The position numbers and the translations under genes were made by a program. Below are positions 9,543 to 18,232 of a DNA stretch of 64,000 bases, piece after piece (within the stretch, counting starts at the first letter, position 1; each line of letters begins with the position of its first letter). The stretch lies in assembly GCA_965267355.1 (NCBI GenBank), contig OZ253956.1, positions 2,232,001-2,296,000 on the forward strand, in the 5' to 3' direction. The notes beneath the pieces are model-generated. The model searched no databases. It was not told the DNA's origin and saw nothing but the letters and a program-made list of their open reading frames with translations. This stretch comes from GCA-002793235 sp965267355 (GTDB lineage Bacteria; Bacteroidota; Bacteroidia; Flavobacteriales_E; Vicingaceae).

Positions 9543-9556
9543 TTAGAATCAGTTTT
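9535..9556 (+). terminator. Perfect palindrome across the ccoI stop codon
   Basis: Arms AAAACTGATT and AATCAGTTTT are separated by AG and followed by TTTTAATCC. The ccoI TGA is inside the left arm. It can fold as a terminator-like hairpin or attenuator between the assembly ATPase and the structural cco genes; as DNA it could be a symmetrical operator. Confidence 0.5.
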
Positions 9557-9647
9557 AATCCTGAGAATTGATATTAATTACCAATCATTGGTCATCTACT
9601 TTTACTCCCAGTTAGACATTGAACTTTTAGTATAAAAATTAGGTGAA

Positions 9648-9839
9648 ATGGGAGTAATATTTTTGTTAATAGGAGCAAGTATCTTCATTGCAATCGTATT
9701 TCTCTCATTTTTTTTATGGGCCTCGAAAAGTGGTCAGTTTGATGATGGTTATACGCCATCCATAAGGGTATTGTTTGACGACAAAAAATCTAGTGAAAAA
9801 CAACTAAACAAGGAAATAAATGGAACTGGAAAAATTTAA
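9648..9839 (+). CDS. ccoS: cbb3 oxidase assembly protein CcoS
   Basis: A 63-residue single-span membrane protein (IFLLIGASIFIAIVFLSFFLWA segment), followed by SGQFDDGYTPSIRVLFDD, which matches the conserved GQFDD-type stretch of CcoS. CcoS is needed for cofactor insertion into CcoN. Its 3' end overlaps the start of ccoNO by 20 bp, so the two are probably translationally coupled. Confidence 0.88.
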   Translation: MGVIFLLIGASIFIAIVFLSFFLWASKSGQFDDGYTPSIRVLFDDKKSSEKQLNKEINGTGKI

Positions 9840-11976
9840 TTATGACAATGGTGTAGTAAAGAAATATGCCTATGCCACTATCATTTGGGGAATAGTAGGG
9901 ATGTTAGTTGGGGTTATAGCAGCCCTGCAATTAGCATTCCCATTATTTTTTAATGATTACTTAGGATTTAAGTATATCTCATTTGGTAGGATTAGACCTC
10001 TGCATACCAACGCAGTAATTTTTGCTTTTGTTGGTAATGGTATTTTTATGGGGGTTTATTACTCATTGCAACGTTTGTTAAAAACAAGAATGTGGAGTGA
10101 TAAATTGAGTAACCTTAACTTTTGGGGCTGGCAGGTTATTATTTTATGTGCGGCCTTAACACTGCCTTTTGGTATTACAACAGGTAAAGAATATGCTGAG
10201 TTAGAATGGTGGATAGATATTTTAATCGCATTAATGTGGGTAGTCTTTGGATTGAACATGTTTATGACTATCCTAAACAGAAGAGTTCAGCATTTATATG
10301 TAGCTATTTGGTTTTACATAGCCACATTTGTAACAGTAGCTATGTTACATATTTTCAACTCGTTTGAGTTGCCAGTTTCATTCTTTAAAAGTTATTCGTG
10401 GTACGCTGGTGTGCAAGATGCATTAGTGCAGTGGTGGTATGGACATAATGCGGTAGCATTTTTCCTTACAACACCTTACTTAGGGTTAATGTATTATTTC
10501 ATCCCAAAAGCATCTAACAGACCAGTTTACTCATATAGGTTATCAATTGTTCACTTCTGGGCATTAATATTCTTATACATTTGGGCAGGGCCTCACCACT
10601 TATTATATACCGCTTTACCAGACTGGGCTCAGTCGTTAGGAGTTGTATTTTCAGTGATGTTGATTTTACCATCCTGGGGTGGTATGTTAAATGGTTTACT
10701 AACCCTTAGAGGTGCGTGGGATAGAGTAAGAGATGATGTGGTTCTTAAGTTTATGGTAGTAGCTGTAACTTGTTATGGTATGTCCACTTTTGAAGGACCA
10801 CTATTATCATTAAAGTTCTTTAATTCAATTTCTCACTTTACTGACTGGGTAGTTGCTCACGTGCATGTTGGTGGATTAGGATGGAATGGTATGTTAACAT
10901 TCGGTATGTTGTACTGGTTGTTCCCTAAACTATTTAACACTAAACTTTATTCTAAGAAAATGGCAAACTACCATTTCTGGATAGCTACATTAGGTATTTT
11001 ATTATATGCAATACCAATGTATTGGGCAGGATTTACTCAAGGTTTAATGTGGCAAGAGTTTAAAGCAGATGGAAATTTAGAATATGAGTTTATTGATACA
11101 GTAACTAAGTTACAGCCAATGTATATGTTAAGATCATTAGGTGGTACAATCTACATGATTGGTGCAATAATGATGTTCTACAATTTATACAAAACTGCAA
11201 AACAAGGTTCTTTTATTGCTGAAGAAGCTGCTGAAGCTGCTCCACTGCAAAAGGCACCAAAGCGAATTAAAGGTGAATTCTGGCATAATGCTATAGAAAG
11301 AAAACCTGTTAAGATGTTAGTGCTGAGTTTAGTTGTTGTTGCAATAGGAGGTATAATAGAAATTATTCCAACAGCAGTGGTAGAATCTAACATTCCTACC
11401 ATAGAGAGTGTAAAACCTTATACACCGCTCGAATTAGAAGGAAGAGATATATACATTAGAGAGGGATGTTATAACTGTCACTCTCAAATGATTAGACCTT
11501 TAAGATTTGATACTAAGCGTTATGGAGAATACTCTAAAGCTGGTGAGTTCGTTTACGATCATCCATTCCAGTGGGGTTCTAAAAGAACAGGACCAGACTT
11601 GGCTAGAGAAGGAGGTAAGAAGAGTAACTACTGGCACTTTAGCCATATGATTCTTCCAAAAGAAACTTCTCCGGGATCGTTTATGCCAGCTTATCCATGG
11701 TTGAGAGATGATAAATTGGATGTTTCATTAACAGAAAAGAAAATCTCGGCAATGAGAACTTTAGGAGTTCCTTATGCAGAAGGTTATGAAGCAGAAGCCA
11801 TGAAAGATCTTCAAAATCAGGCTATGGAAATTGCAAAAGACATCTATGTGTCTAACCCTGATAAGAAAGACTTTACTGATGCTGAGGTAAAAGAATTAAG
11901 TGAAACCGAATTAGTTGCTCTAATCGCTTACTTACAGAGATTAGGTACTGATATCACTAAAACAGAGGAGGAGTAA
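9820..11976 (+). CDS. ccoN: Fused cbb3 cytochrome c oxidase subunits I and II (CcoN-CcoO)
   Basis: 718 residues. The first ~500 residues are CcoN, the catalytic heme-copper subunit with about twelve membrane spans (RIRPLHTNAVIFAFVGN, WWYGHNAVAFFLT, HVHVGGLGWNGMLTFG contain likely heme and CuB ligands). After a linker rich in E and A and one more span comes CcoO, with a single c-type heme site CYNCH near residue 551 and the family stretch MIRPLRFDTKRYGEYS. Fusion of N and O is common in Bacteroidota. The enzyme is a high-affinity terminal oxidase. Confidence 0.95.
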   Translation: MELEKFNYDNGVVKKYAYATIIWGIVGMLVGVIAALQLAFPLFFNDYLGFKYISFGRIRPLHTNAVIFAFVGNGIFMGVYYSLQRLLKTRMWSDKLSNLNFWGWQVIILCAALTLPFGITTGKEYAELEWWIDILIALMWVVFGLNMFMTILNRRVQHLYVAIWFYIATFVTVAMLHIFNSFELPVSFFKSYSWYAGVQDALVQWWYGHNAVAFFLTTPYLGLMYYFIPKASNRPVYSYRLSIVHFWALIFLYIWAGPHHLLYTALPDWAQSLGVVFSVMLILPSWGGMLNGLLTLRGAWDRVRDDVVLKFMVVAVTCYGMSTFEGPLLSLKFFNSISHFTDWVVAHVHVGGLGWNGMLTFGMLYWLFPKLFNTKLYSKKMANYHFWIATLGILLYAIPMYWAGFTQGLMWQEFKADGNLEYEFIDTVTKLQPMYMLRSLGGTIYMIGAIMMFYNLYKTAKQGSFIAEEAAEAAPLQKAPKRIKGEFWHNAIERKPVKMLVLSLVVVAIGGIIEIIPTAVVESNIPTIESVKPYTPLELEGRDIYIREGCYNCHSQMIRPLRFDTKRYGEYSKAGEFVYDHPFQWGSKRTGPDLAREGGKKSNYWHFSHMILPKETSPGSFMPAYPWLRDDKLDVSLTEKKISAMRTLGVPYAEGYEAEAMKDLQNQAMEIAKDIYVSNPDKKDFTDAEVKELSETELVALIAYLQRLGTDITKTEEE

Positions 11977-11978
11977 TT

Positions 11979-12152
11979 ATGTTAAGATTTATAAAAGATA
12001 ATATGACCACCATTGATGGGATAGAGGTATATCCAATTATATCGCTAATAGTATTTGTGTTATTCTTTGCAGGGTTGTTTTGGTGGGTATTTACAGCAGA
12101 TAAAAAATATTTGAACGAGATGGAAAACCATCCATTAAACGATGATAAATAA
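11979..12152 (+). CDS. ccoQ: CcoQ-like small cbb3 oxidase subunit
   Basis: A 57-residue ORF starting MLRFIKDNMTTIDGIEVYP, with one membrane span (ISLIVFVLFFAGLFWWVF) and a charged tail ending HPLNDDK. Position between ccoNO (2-bp gap) and ccoP (6-bp gap), size and topology identify it as the CcoQ/FixQ stabilising subunit. Sequence conservation in this family is low, so context carries much of the call. Confidence 0.85.
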   Translation: MLRFIKDNMTTIDGIEVYPIISLIVFVLFFAGLFWWVFTADKKYLNEMENHPLNDDK

Positions 12153-12158
12153 TAAGGT

Positions 12159-13631
12159 ATGAGACTTAAACGAAATAAAATAATACTAGGCTTACTTGTG
12201 TCTGCAGTGCTATTACCTGCAGCGATGAAAGCTAATGATGGTAAAAATTTATTTAAGCAAAACTGTTCAGCTTGTCATAAAGTAGATGCTAATGTAATTG
12301 GTCCGGCTCTAAAAGGAGTTAAGGCGAAGTGGGTTGATGCCGGAGAAGAAGCCAATTTAGTGAAATGGGTTCAGAATGCACCAGAGTTATATAATAGCGG
12401 AGAGTCTGAATTGGCAAAAGCCATTTGGGATTTTTCTCCATCAGAAATGACACCTATGACTCACTTAACAGAGGATCAGGTAAATCAAATCTTTGACTAT
12501 GTAGAGAACTATGTTCCAGAAGTAGTTGAAGAGGTTGAAACTGATGATTCTGGAAGAAAACCAGGTGAAGCATTAAGTGATGAAATCATTTATACAGCAG
12601 AAGAAGCAGCTGAAATTCAAAAGGAAAAGAATCGCTTTAATCAAATCGTTTTTTGGATATTGGTGTTAGTTGCAGTGAGCTTGCTGTTAGGTATAGTTGG
12701 TATTTCAAAAACCATTGAAACATTTTTAACCTTATCTATTAAAAAGAATGGGAAAGGTGTAAAGAAAGATGATGATGGTAAAAAGCCGGGTAAAGGAAAT
12801 ATTGTTGCTACTGTTATTTTAGCAATAATGATGTTAACTCCTTTTAGCGGGTTTTCATTGAGTTTTAGTTTCGATCAAGATGGTTGGCTAATTGTTTCTG
12901 ATGTTGATAATATTGTTTTACTTATTGGTAACATTCTGTTATTGTTTGTATTGCTAGATCATAGAAAAACGTTGAAAATGGCTATTTCTCAATACGATGA
13001 GAGTTTATTGGTTAAAAAAGCCGAAGAAGAAGCTAAAGAAGAAAGTTTAACACAACTATTAACTGCAGCAGTAGCCATTGAAGATGAAGAATCAATTCTA
13101 TTAGATCACGATTATGATGGAATTAAGGAATTAGACAATGTATTGCCTCCCTGGTGGTTATGGAGTTTCTATGCTACCATTGTATTTGCTATTATATATA
13201 TGTTCCATTTTCATATTATCAAATCTGGAGACTTACAAGCTGTTGAGTACGAAAAATCAGTAGCAGAAGCTCAGGTTGAGATAGATAAATATATGGCTTC
13301 TATGGCAATGAATGTAGATGAAAATAATGTAACTATATTAACCGAAGGAGCTGATTTAGCTAAAGGAGCAGAATTATACAAAGCTAACTGTGTAGTTTGT
13401 CATAAAGAAAACGGAGAGGGGTTAATAGGTCCAAACTTAACAGATAAATTCTGGATTAATGGTGATGGTAGTATTAACGAAGTATTTAAGATGATTAAGT
13501 ACGGTAATGCTAATGGAATGCCAGAGCATGAAAGTAAATTTAATCCAGTAGAGTTACAACAGGTAGCTTCTTACGTACTTCAATTAGAATATACCGAGGG
13601 TAAAGAACCCGAAGGCAAAGAAGTAAAGTAA
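12159..13631 (+). CDS. ccoP: cbb3 oxidase diheme subunit III (CcoP) with extra N-terminal cytochrome c domain
   Basis: 490 residues. A signal-like N terminus is followed by a c-type heme site CSACH near residue 36, then several membrane spans (near residues 162-182, 213-235 and 245-265), the CcoP_N region (LPPWWLWSFYATIVFAIIYM) and a second heme site CVVCH near residue 411. The two heme domains lie on opposite sides of the membrane part rather than in tandem at the C terminus as in proteobacterial CcoP. It passes electrons to CcoO/CcoN. Confidence 0.92.
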   Translation: MRLKRNKIILGLLVSAVLLPAAMKANDGKNLFKQNCSACHKVDANVIGPALKGVKAKWVDAGEEANLVKWVQNAPELYNSGESELAKAIWDFSPSEMTPMTHLTEDQVNQIFDYVENYVPEVVEEVETDDSGRKPGEALSDEIIYTAEEAAEIQKEKNRFNQIVFWILVLVAVSLLLGIVGISKTIETFLTLSIKKNGKGVKKDDDGKKPGKGNIVATVILAIMMLTPFSGFSLSFSFDQDGWLIVSDVDNIVLLIGNILLLFVLLDHRKTLKMAISQYDESLLVKKAEEEAKEESLTQLLTAAVAIEDEESILLDHDYDGIKELDNVLPPWWLWSFYATIVFAIIYMFHFHIIKSGDLQAVEYEKSVAEAQVEIDKYMASMAMNVDENNVTILTEGADLAKGAELYKANCVVCHKENGEGLIGPNLTDKFWINGDGSINEVFKMIKYGNANGMPEHESKFNPVELQQVASYVLQLEYTEGKEPEGKEVK

Positions 13632-13653
13632 TGGGTTACGATATATAGGTAAG

Positions 13654-15051
13654 ATGTCTGAACAATCAGAGCAGTTTAGGGATAAAATTGCTACAGTAAC
13701 AGAAGAGGGTAAACGCATATGGATTTACCCCAAAAAACCGAAAGGTAAATTATACAATAAGAGAAAATGGGTGAGCTATTTTCTCTTATTGGTACTTTTT
13801 GGAGCACCACATGTAAAGATTAACGGACTCCCGTTAATTATGCTTAATGTGATAGACAGGAAGTTTATCATCTTTGGTAAAATATTTTGGCCACAAGATT
13901 TCTTCATTTTTGCAGTAGCCATGATAACGGGGATAATTTTTATTACCTTATTTACGGTAATATTTGGTAGACTTTTCTGTGGTTGGGTATGTCCACAAAC
14001 CATTTTTATGGAAATGGTTTTTAGAAGGATAGAGTACTGGATAGAAGGAGATTATAAACAACAAAAAGCATTAAATAAGAAACCTTGGGATGCTAAAAAG
14101 ATTTTTAAGAAAACTTTAAAGCATGGTATATTCTTTGGGATATCTTTTTTAATAGCTAATACCTTTTTAGCATACATCATTGGTCCTGAAAAACTTTGGG
14201 AGATACAAACAGAGAACCCAATGTTGCATGTTAAAGGATTAACATCTTTAATAGTATTTTCTTTAGTGTTTTACGGAGTTTTTGCATTTCTAAGAGAGCA
14301 AGTATGTACAACCATTTGTCCTTATGGTAGGCTACAAGGAGTATTATTAGATGATAAGTCTATAATTGTAGCTTACGATTATGTGAGAGGTGAAAATAGA
14401 GCTAAGTTTAAAAAGAATGAAGATAGAAAAGAAGTTGGTAAAGGTGATTGTATAGATTGTGGGCAGTGTGTGGATGTTTGTCCTACAGGTATTGACATTA
14501 GAAACGGTACACAGCTAGAATGTGTGAATTGTACAGCATGTATTGATGCCTGTGATTTTATGATGGAAAAAACAGGGCAGGAGAAAGGGCTAATAAGGTT
14601 TGACTCTGAAGAAGGAATTAAAACTTCTAAGCGATTTACCTGGACTAAGAGAACTTCTTTTTACACTGCACTATTATTATTGTTAATGTCTTTCTTATCA
14701 ATTCTAATTATTACAAGAGAAGATTTTGAAACTACCATAACCAGGGCAAAAGGAGTGGTTCAAAAATCAGTAGGAGAGAACCATTTAATTAATATATATG
14801 ACTTAAATTTAGTGAATAAAACCACCAATGAATTTGAAATTACTTTAGAGTTGGTTGGTGAGAATGGAAAGATTGATGTAGTAAAGGATAGAATTGAGTT
14901 GAAAGAGCAGAGTGAGATTACGGAGAAGTTTGTAGTGACCATGGACAAGAGTAATATAAGTCATGGAAAAAATGAAATACAGATTAATGTTTACGGAAAC
15001 GGAGAACTAATAGAAACCAAGAAAACCATTTTTATGGGGCCATTATTATAA
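13654..15051 (+). CDS. ccoG: cbb3 oxidase accessory ferredoxin-like protein CcoG (RdxA/FixG)
   Basis: 465 residues with membrane spans in the N-terminal half, the FCGWVCPQTIFMEMVFRR motif typical of FixG, and two 4Fe-4S ferredoxin motifs (CIDCGQCVDVCP and CVNCTACIDACD, near residues 265-300). One more span and an Ig-like C-terminal domain follow. CcoG is thought to reduce or handle copper during cbb3 assembly. It lies 22 bp after ccoP and 6 bp before ccoH. Confidence 0.94.
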   Translation: MSEQSEQFRDKIATVTEEGKRIWIYPKKPKGKLYNKRKWVSYFLLLVLFGAPHVKINGLPLIMLNVIDRKFIIFGKIFWPQDFFIFAVAMITGIIFITLFTVIFGRLFCGWVCPQTIFMEMVFRRIEYWIEGDYKQQKALNKKPWDAKKIFKKTLKHGIFFGISFLIANTFLAYIIGPEKLWEIQTENPMLHVKGLTSLIVFSLVFYGVFAFLREQVCTTICPYGRLQGVLLDDKSIIVAYDYVRGENRAKFKKNEDRKEVGKGDCIDCGQCVDVCPTGIDIRNGTQLECVNCTACIDACDFMMEKTGQEKGLIRFDSEEGIKTSKRFTWTKRTSFYTALLLLLMSFLSILIITREDFETTITRAKGVVQKSVGENHLINIYDLNLVNKTTNEFEITLELVGENGKIDVVKDRIELKEQSEITEKFVVTMDKSNISHGKNEIQINVYGNGELIETKKTIFMGPLL

Positions 15052-15057
15052 TAAGTT

Positions 15058-15492
15058 ATGAATTGGGGTTATAGAGTAGTAATAGCATTTGTATTGTTTA
15101 TGGGGTTTATCATCACTCTGGTGGTTTATACTTCCACAACAAGCTCTGATTTGGTAGCTGAAGATTATTATAATCAGGAAGTTAACTATCAGGCTGTAAT
15201 TGATGCGAAGAAAAACAGTAAAGGAATTGAATCGAAAATAGTTATTCAGCAAGATGCCAATGAAATTAACATTTCTTTTCCTGAAGAGGTAACCTCTAAT
15301 GCTAAGGGAAAAGTTCATTTTTATCATCCACAGAGTTCTGATAAAGACTTTATAAAAGAGTTGAATATCTCTAACGATAATGTTCAATCGATTAAGAAAA
15401 GTTTTTTAGCCAAAGGAAATTATAAAGTGAAAATTAACTGGGAACAAGAAGGTAAATCCTATTATGTGGAGAAATCTTGTTACGTAAGCTAA
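15058..15492 (+). CDS. ccoH: FixH/CcoH-family cbb3 oxidase assembly protein
   Basis: 144 residues; one N-terminal span (VVIAFVLFMGFIITLVVYTS) is followed by SSDLVAEDYYNQEVNYQ, typical of FixH, and a periplasmic beta-rich domain. It is required for oxidase assembly or stability. It follows ccoG directly and precedes the UreH-like gene by 8 bp. Confidence 0.88.
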   Translation: MNWGYRVVIAFVLFMGFIITLVVYTSTTSSDLVAEDYYNQEVNYQAVIDAKKNSKGIESKIVIQQDANEINISFPEEVTSNAKGKVHFYHPQSSDKDFIKELNISNDNVQSIKKSFLAKGNYKVKINWEQEGKSYYVEKSCYVS

Positions 15493-15500
15493 TAGAGTAG

Positions 15501-16211
15501 ATGTTTTTGATAGCCGCCATATCATTAGGATTGTTGAGTAGTTTTCACTGCCTGGGCATGTGTGGACCAATAGCCTTTGTTTTACCCGTAGGTAAAAGAT
15601 CTACATTAGGTAAAGTAGCGGGCTTACTCTCTTACAATATCGGTAGAATTATTACTTACGGTTTCTTAGGCTTATTAGTTGGTGTATTTGGAGAAGGCTT
15701 GAGGTTTGCAGGTGTTTCACAAACCATCAGTATAGCTCTGGGAGTATTATTAATTATATATGTATTACTTTCTAAGCAATTTGTGAAAATTAATATCCAT
15801 AACAAGTACTATCAAAAATTCAATAATAAAGTAAAAAGCAAATTATCTAATCAGCTAAAAAAACAATCCAATACGGCTTTATTCGTTACAGGCTTGTTAA
15901 ATGGCTTAATACCTTGTGGAGTAGTATTTATTGCCTTACAAGCAGCTTTATTGCAAAGCACTTTATTTAATAGTGTGGTGTTTATGTTAGTGTTTGGATT
16001 AGGAACCATGCCTATGATGTTCAGCATATCTTATTTATCCAATAGCTTCTCTAAGATTGGTAAAGTAAAAGTGAATAAAGTAATGCCTTTTATTACACTG
16101 GTGGTTGCCCTGCTTTTAATTGTTAGAGGGTTAAACTTAGATATCCCTTACTTAAGTCCATCCTATGATGCACAACAAAACGAAATGAGCTGTTGTCATA
16201 AGCCTGAGTAA
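15501..16211 (+). CDS. UreH/TauE-like membrane protein of the cco cluster
   Basis: 236 residues with about six spans. The N terminus has GLLSSFHCLGMCGPIAFVLP, the hallmark of the urease-accessory UreH_2/TauE-like proteins found at the end of cbb3 clusters, and a second motif TGLLNGLIPCGVVFIALQAA. A Cys- and His-containing tail (MSCCHKPE) suggests metal handling. A role in copper delivery for the oxidase is inferred from position and conserved cysteines; the transported species is unknown. Confidence 0.85.
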   Translation: MFLIAAISLGLLSSFHCLGMCGPIAFVLPVGKRSTLGKVAGLLSYNIGRIITYGFLGLLVGVFGEGLRFAGVSQTISIALGVLLIIYVLLSKQFVKINIHNKYYQKFNNKVKSKLSNQLKKQSNTALFVTGLLNGLIPCGVVFIALQAALLQSTLFNSVVFMLVFGLGTMPMMFSISYLSNSFSKIGKVKVNKVMPFITLVVALLLIVRGLNLDIPYLSPSYDAQQNEMSCCHKPE

Positions 16212-16339
16212 CGTTCCAGCTAAGAAACGTAGGGCTTTCGAAGCGATTATCTGTCCACCGAAACTAAAGTTTACTTAATGAATTAACCTTTCTGAAAGCC
16301 TTGACTGCTCTATGTTTTCTTACCCATTGTTAGCTATAG
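16210..16339 (-). repeat. attC-like cassette repeat A (~130 bp)
   Basis: Related to repeat B (18097-18229). Both begin AACGT on the plus strand, share a GTAGGGC stretch, GTCCACCGA (16253-16261) and an internal CTGAAA, and end with CATTGTT (GTTAGCTATAG at 16329). The AACGT-to-GTT distance is 119 bp in both copies. The ends are imperfectly inverted (AGCTAAG near the left, TAGCTAT near the right). No integrase is seen nearby. Confidence 0.65.
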
Positions 16340-16345
16340 CCTTTT

Positions 16346-17260
16346 TTATTTCAATTTCAATACTTGGTCAGTCAATTCCTTAAATATGGTTTCCATTACC
16401 TCTTTGTTTATTACTTGTGCTAACCCTAAGTCAATGAGTTTACCTTTTAAAATTTGTCCCCAATTTTTCTTACTCAGTTTAGAATATAGTTCTTTCAACT
16501 CTTGTAATTCCTCGAATAAAATCTCTTGTCCAAGATTTTGTTTGTTTAGAGTTTCTATTATTTCATCTATTTTCTGATTAAGCTCATCTTGCGATTTATC
16601 AATTTTGCTGTAGTCAGTTGTTTGTTTAGTTAAGTTTTTCTCAACGAATCTTTTACCTTCTATTGTCAATTGAGCACTAACATCTTTGGTGTGTATTAAT
16701 TTAACGTATCCGTAATCTTCAAGGGTTTTAGCTAATTCCCTTTCTTCCCCGTGACGACTAAGGGAGATTCCGTTACCACTCAATATCACGGAAACTGAAT
16801 GGTAATAGTCATCATAAAGTTGATAAAGCTTTTCAAGTAGAAGTTCCAAAATTTCATCAGTTGAAAAGGCTTTTCTTTCTTCCAAATCAATTTCTTTTGG
16901 TCGAACAATCGCATCTGAAATACTCAGAATTCGCAAATAGTAGGCTAAATTTTTACTGAGACTTGATAAGTCTTCGCGTTTTTCTTTAATGAGTTGACGA
17001 CTATCTTTCTGTCGATTTCCAATATTGTATCGATTTGTTTGTGGGTATCGAATGGCGTGAGCAAATTCATTATTTTCCTCTTTGAATGAGGTATTGAAAA
17101 ATTCAACTACTTGGTTTTGCCAAGTTTTAAATTCATCTTTCAATTTTTCATAGTCTGCTTCGGAAGAGGAATTTTTATGAGATTCTACAATTGTATTGGC
17201 TTTTTCTTTGAAGTTGTTAATTGCTTTTTCAAAATCTTCCCAATTTTCTTGAAGTTCCAT
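16346..17260 (-). CDS. Unknown coiled-coil/helical protein of the cassette island
   Basis: I do not recognise this 304-residue soluble protein. It has no signal peptide or membrane span. The N-terminal half is helical and charged; a central stretch (ELAKTLEDYGYVKLIHTKD, LTIEGKRFVEKN) resembles a winged-helix fold, and it is followed by a predicted coiled coil (ELNQKIDEIIETLNKQ) and a C-terminal helical region. The gene stands alone between repeat A and a short junction at 17261-17312, on the strand opposite to the cco cluster, as expected of a gene cassette. Function is unknown; a regulatory or defence role would be speculation. Confidence 0.75.
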   Translation of the reverse strand: MELQENWEDFEKAINNFKEKANTIVESHKNSSSEADYEKLKDEFKTWQNQVVEFFNTSFKEENNEFAHAIRYPQTNRYNIGNRQKDSRQLIKEKREDLSSLSKNLAYYLRILSISDAIVRPKEIDLEERKAFSTDEILELLLEKLYQLYDDYYHSVSVILSGNGISLSRHGEERELAKTLEDYGYVKLIHTKDVSAQLTIEGKRFVEKNLTKQTTDYSKIDKSQDELNQKIDEIIETLNKQNLGQEILFEELQELKELYSKLSKKNWGQILKGKLIDLGLAQVINKEVMETIFKELTDQVLKLK

Positions 17261-17312
17261 TTTCGTTTTTTAGGTTACAGCTAATGTATAGGTTTTGTTA
17301 GACAAAGTATTT

Positions 17313-18074
17313 TTACAAGTCTCTATTTTTGGATGTTAGATTTATTCCGAAACCAACACTGTACCAAGTTTTCTCGTTATAAATCCAATCTGCACCTGCA
17401 GCCCCTGGTGCATAATCTCTTCCAACTAAAAAACCAATATTAAAACCCTTTAAATCCAAAATTACTCCTGCTGACCAAGTCAATCCTAGAGTAGTAGAAG
17501 TTTCTGATTGAGGGTTAGTATTTGAACTATTAATTGACAACAGACTTGTCCCAAGTGTAAACGTAGGAAGTGTCAAATAATAAGGGTTTTTCCTGCTTAT
17601 GGGAAAGCGTAATCCTAAGTATTGTCCTAATGAAATATCAGTTGATAATTCCCAAGGTACTTTTGTTCCATTAATGTTTTCCTCTGGTCTTATTTTAATA
17701 GGAGCAAGCAGAGTACCTGATACAATACGCAATGTCTTTTGTTTGTTTAGTTCACTGAATTTATCCTCTAAAACAAAATATGTTAAGTCATCATTCTCCG
17801 AATTTACAAAGTCGTCATTTCCTTGAGCAGAAGTGTTGTCTGAAGTAATTTCATAAAATTTAATATAGACTTTACCATCCACAGTCTCAATATATTTATA
17901 TTTTAATCCTGCCAATGCAGTACGTTGTTTTACGGAGTTTCCTTCAATATAGCTGACAGTTAAATCGGTGGTTGTTTTATAAGCTTTTCCGACAGTCCAT
18001 TTTTGGTCAATTTCTTGAGAATATGAGGATAAATTAAAAATGAATAAAATAATAATTATAAGAGTGTTTTTCAT
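17313..18074 (-). CDS. Unknown secreted protein of the cassette island
   Basis: 253 residues from the ATG at 18074, which opens a clear signal peptide (MKNTLIIIILFIFNLSSYSQ). An upstream TTG at 18098 falls inside the repeat and is rejected as start. The mature part looks beta-rich; the end (GFNIGFLVGRDYAPGAAGAD, WYSVGFGINLTSK) resembles an outer-membrane-type or porin-like strand pattern. It sits between repeat B, only ~20 bp upstream, and the 52-bp junction before the next cassette gene. No function can be assigned. Confidence 0.72.
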   Translation of the reverse strand: MKNTLIIIILFIFNLSSYSQEIDQKWTVGKAYKTTTDLTVSYIEGNSVKQRTALAGLKYKYIETVDGKVYIKFYEITSDNTSAQGNDDFVNSENDDLTYFVLEDKFSELNKQKTLRIVSGTLLAPIKIRPEENINGTKVPWELSTDISLGQYLGLRFPISRKNPYYLTLPTFTLGTSLLSINSSNTNPQSETSTTLGLTWSAGVILDLKGFNIGFLVGRDYAPGAAGADWIYNEKTWYSVGFGINLTSKNRDL

Positions 18075-18096
18075 GTGTCTGTTTTTAATTATGCCC

Positions 18097-18229
18097 AACG
18101 TCTCGGCTATGAAAAGTAGGGCATTTTGGAGCTACAAACTTGTCCACCGAGACAAAGCTTGAATAGAAGCCGAAACTTCCTGAAACCACTGTCCGTCCTG
18201 TTTTTTATAGTCATTGTTGTAGCCAGTAC
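18097..18229 (-). repeat. attC-like cassette repeat B (~130 bp)
   Basis: On the minus strand the site starts GTACTGGCTACAAC and ends GACGTTGGGC; GTTGGGC fits the GTTRRRY core of integron attC sites (plus-strand GCCCAAC at 18093-18099). Ends are imperfectly complementary (GACTATA against CATAGCC). It shares GTCCACCGA and other blocks with repeat A at the same spacing. It separates two cassettes. Confidence 0.68.
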
Positions 18230-18232
18230 TTT

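Noticed and set aside
15046..15387. 113-codon minus-strand ORF opposite ccoH
   Set aside because: Antisense to a well-supported cco gene, with low-complexity hydrophobic sequence.
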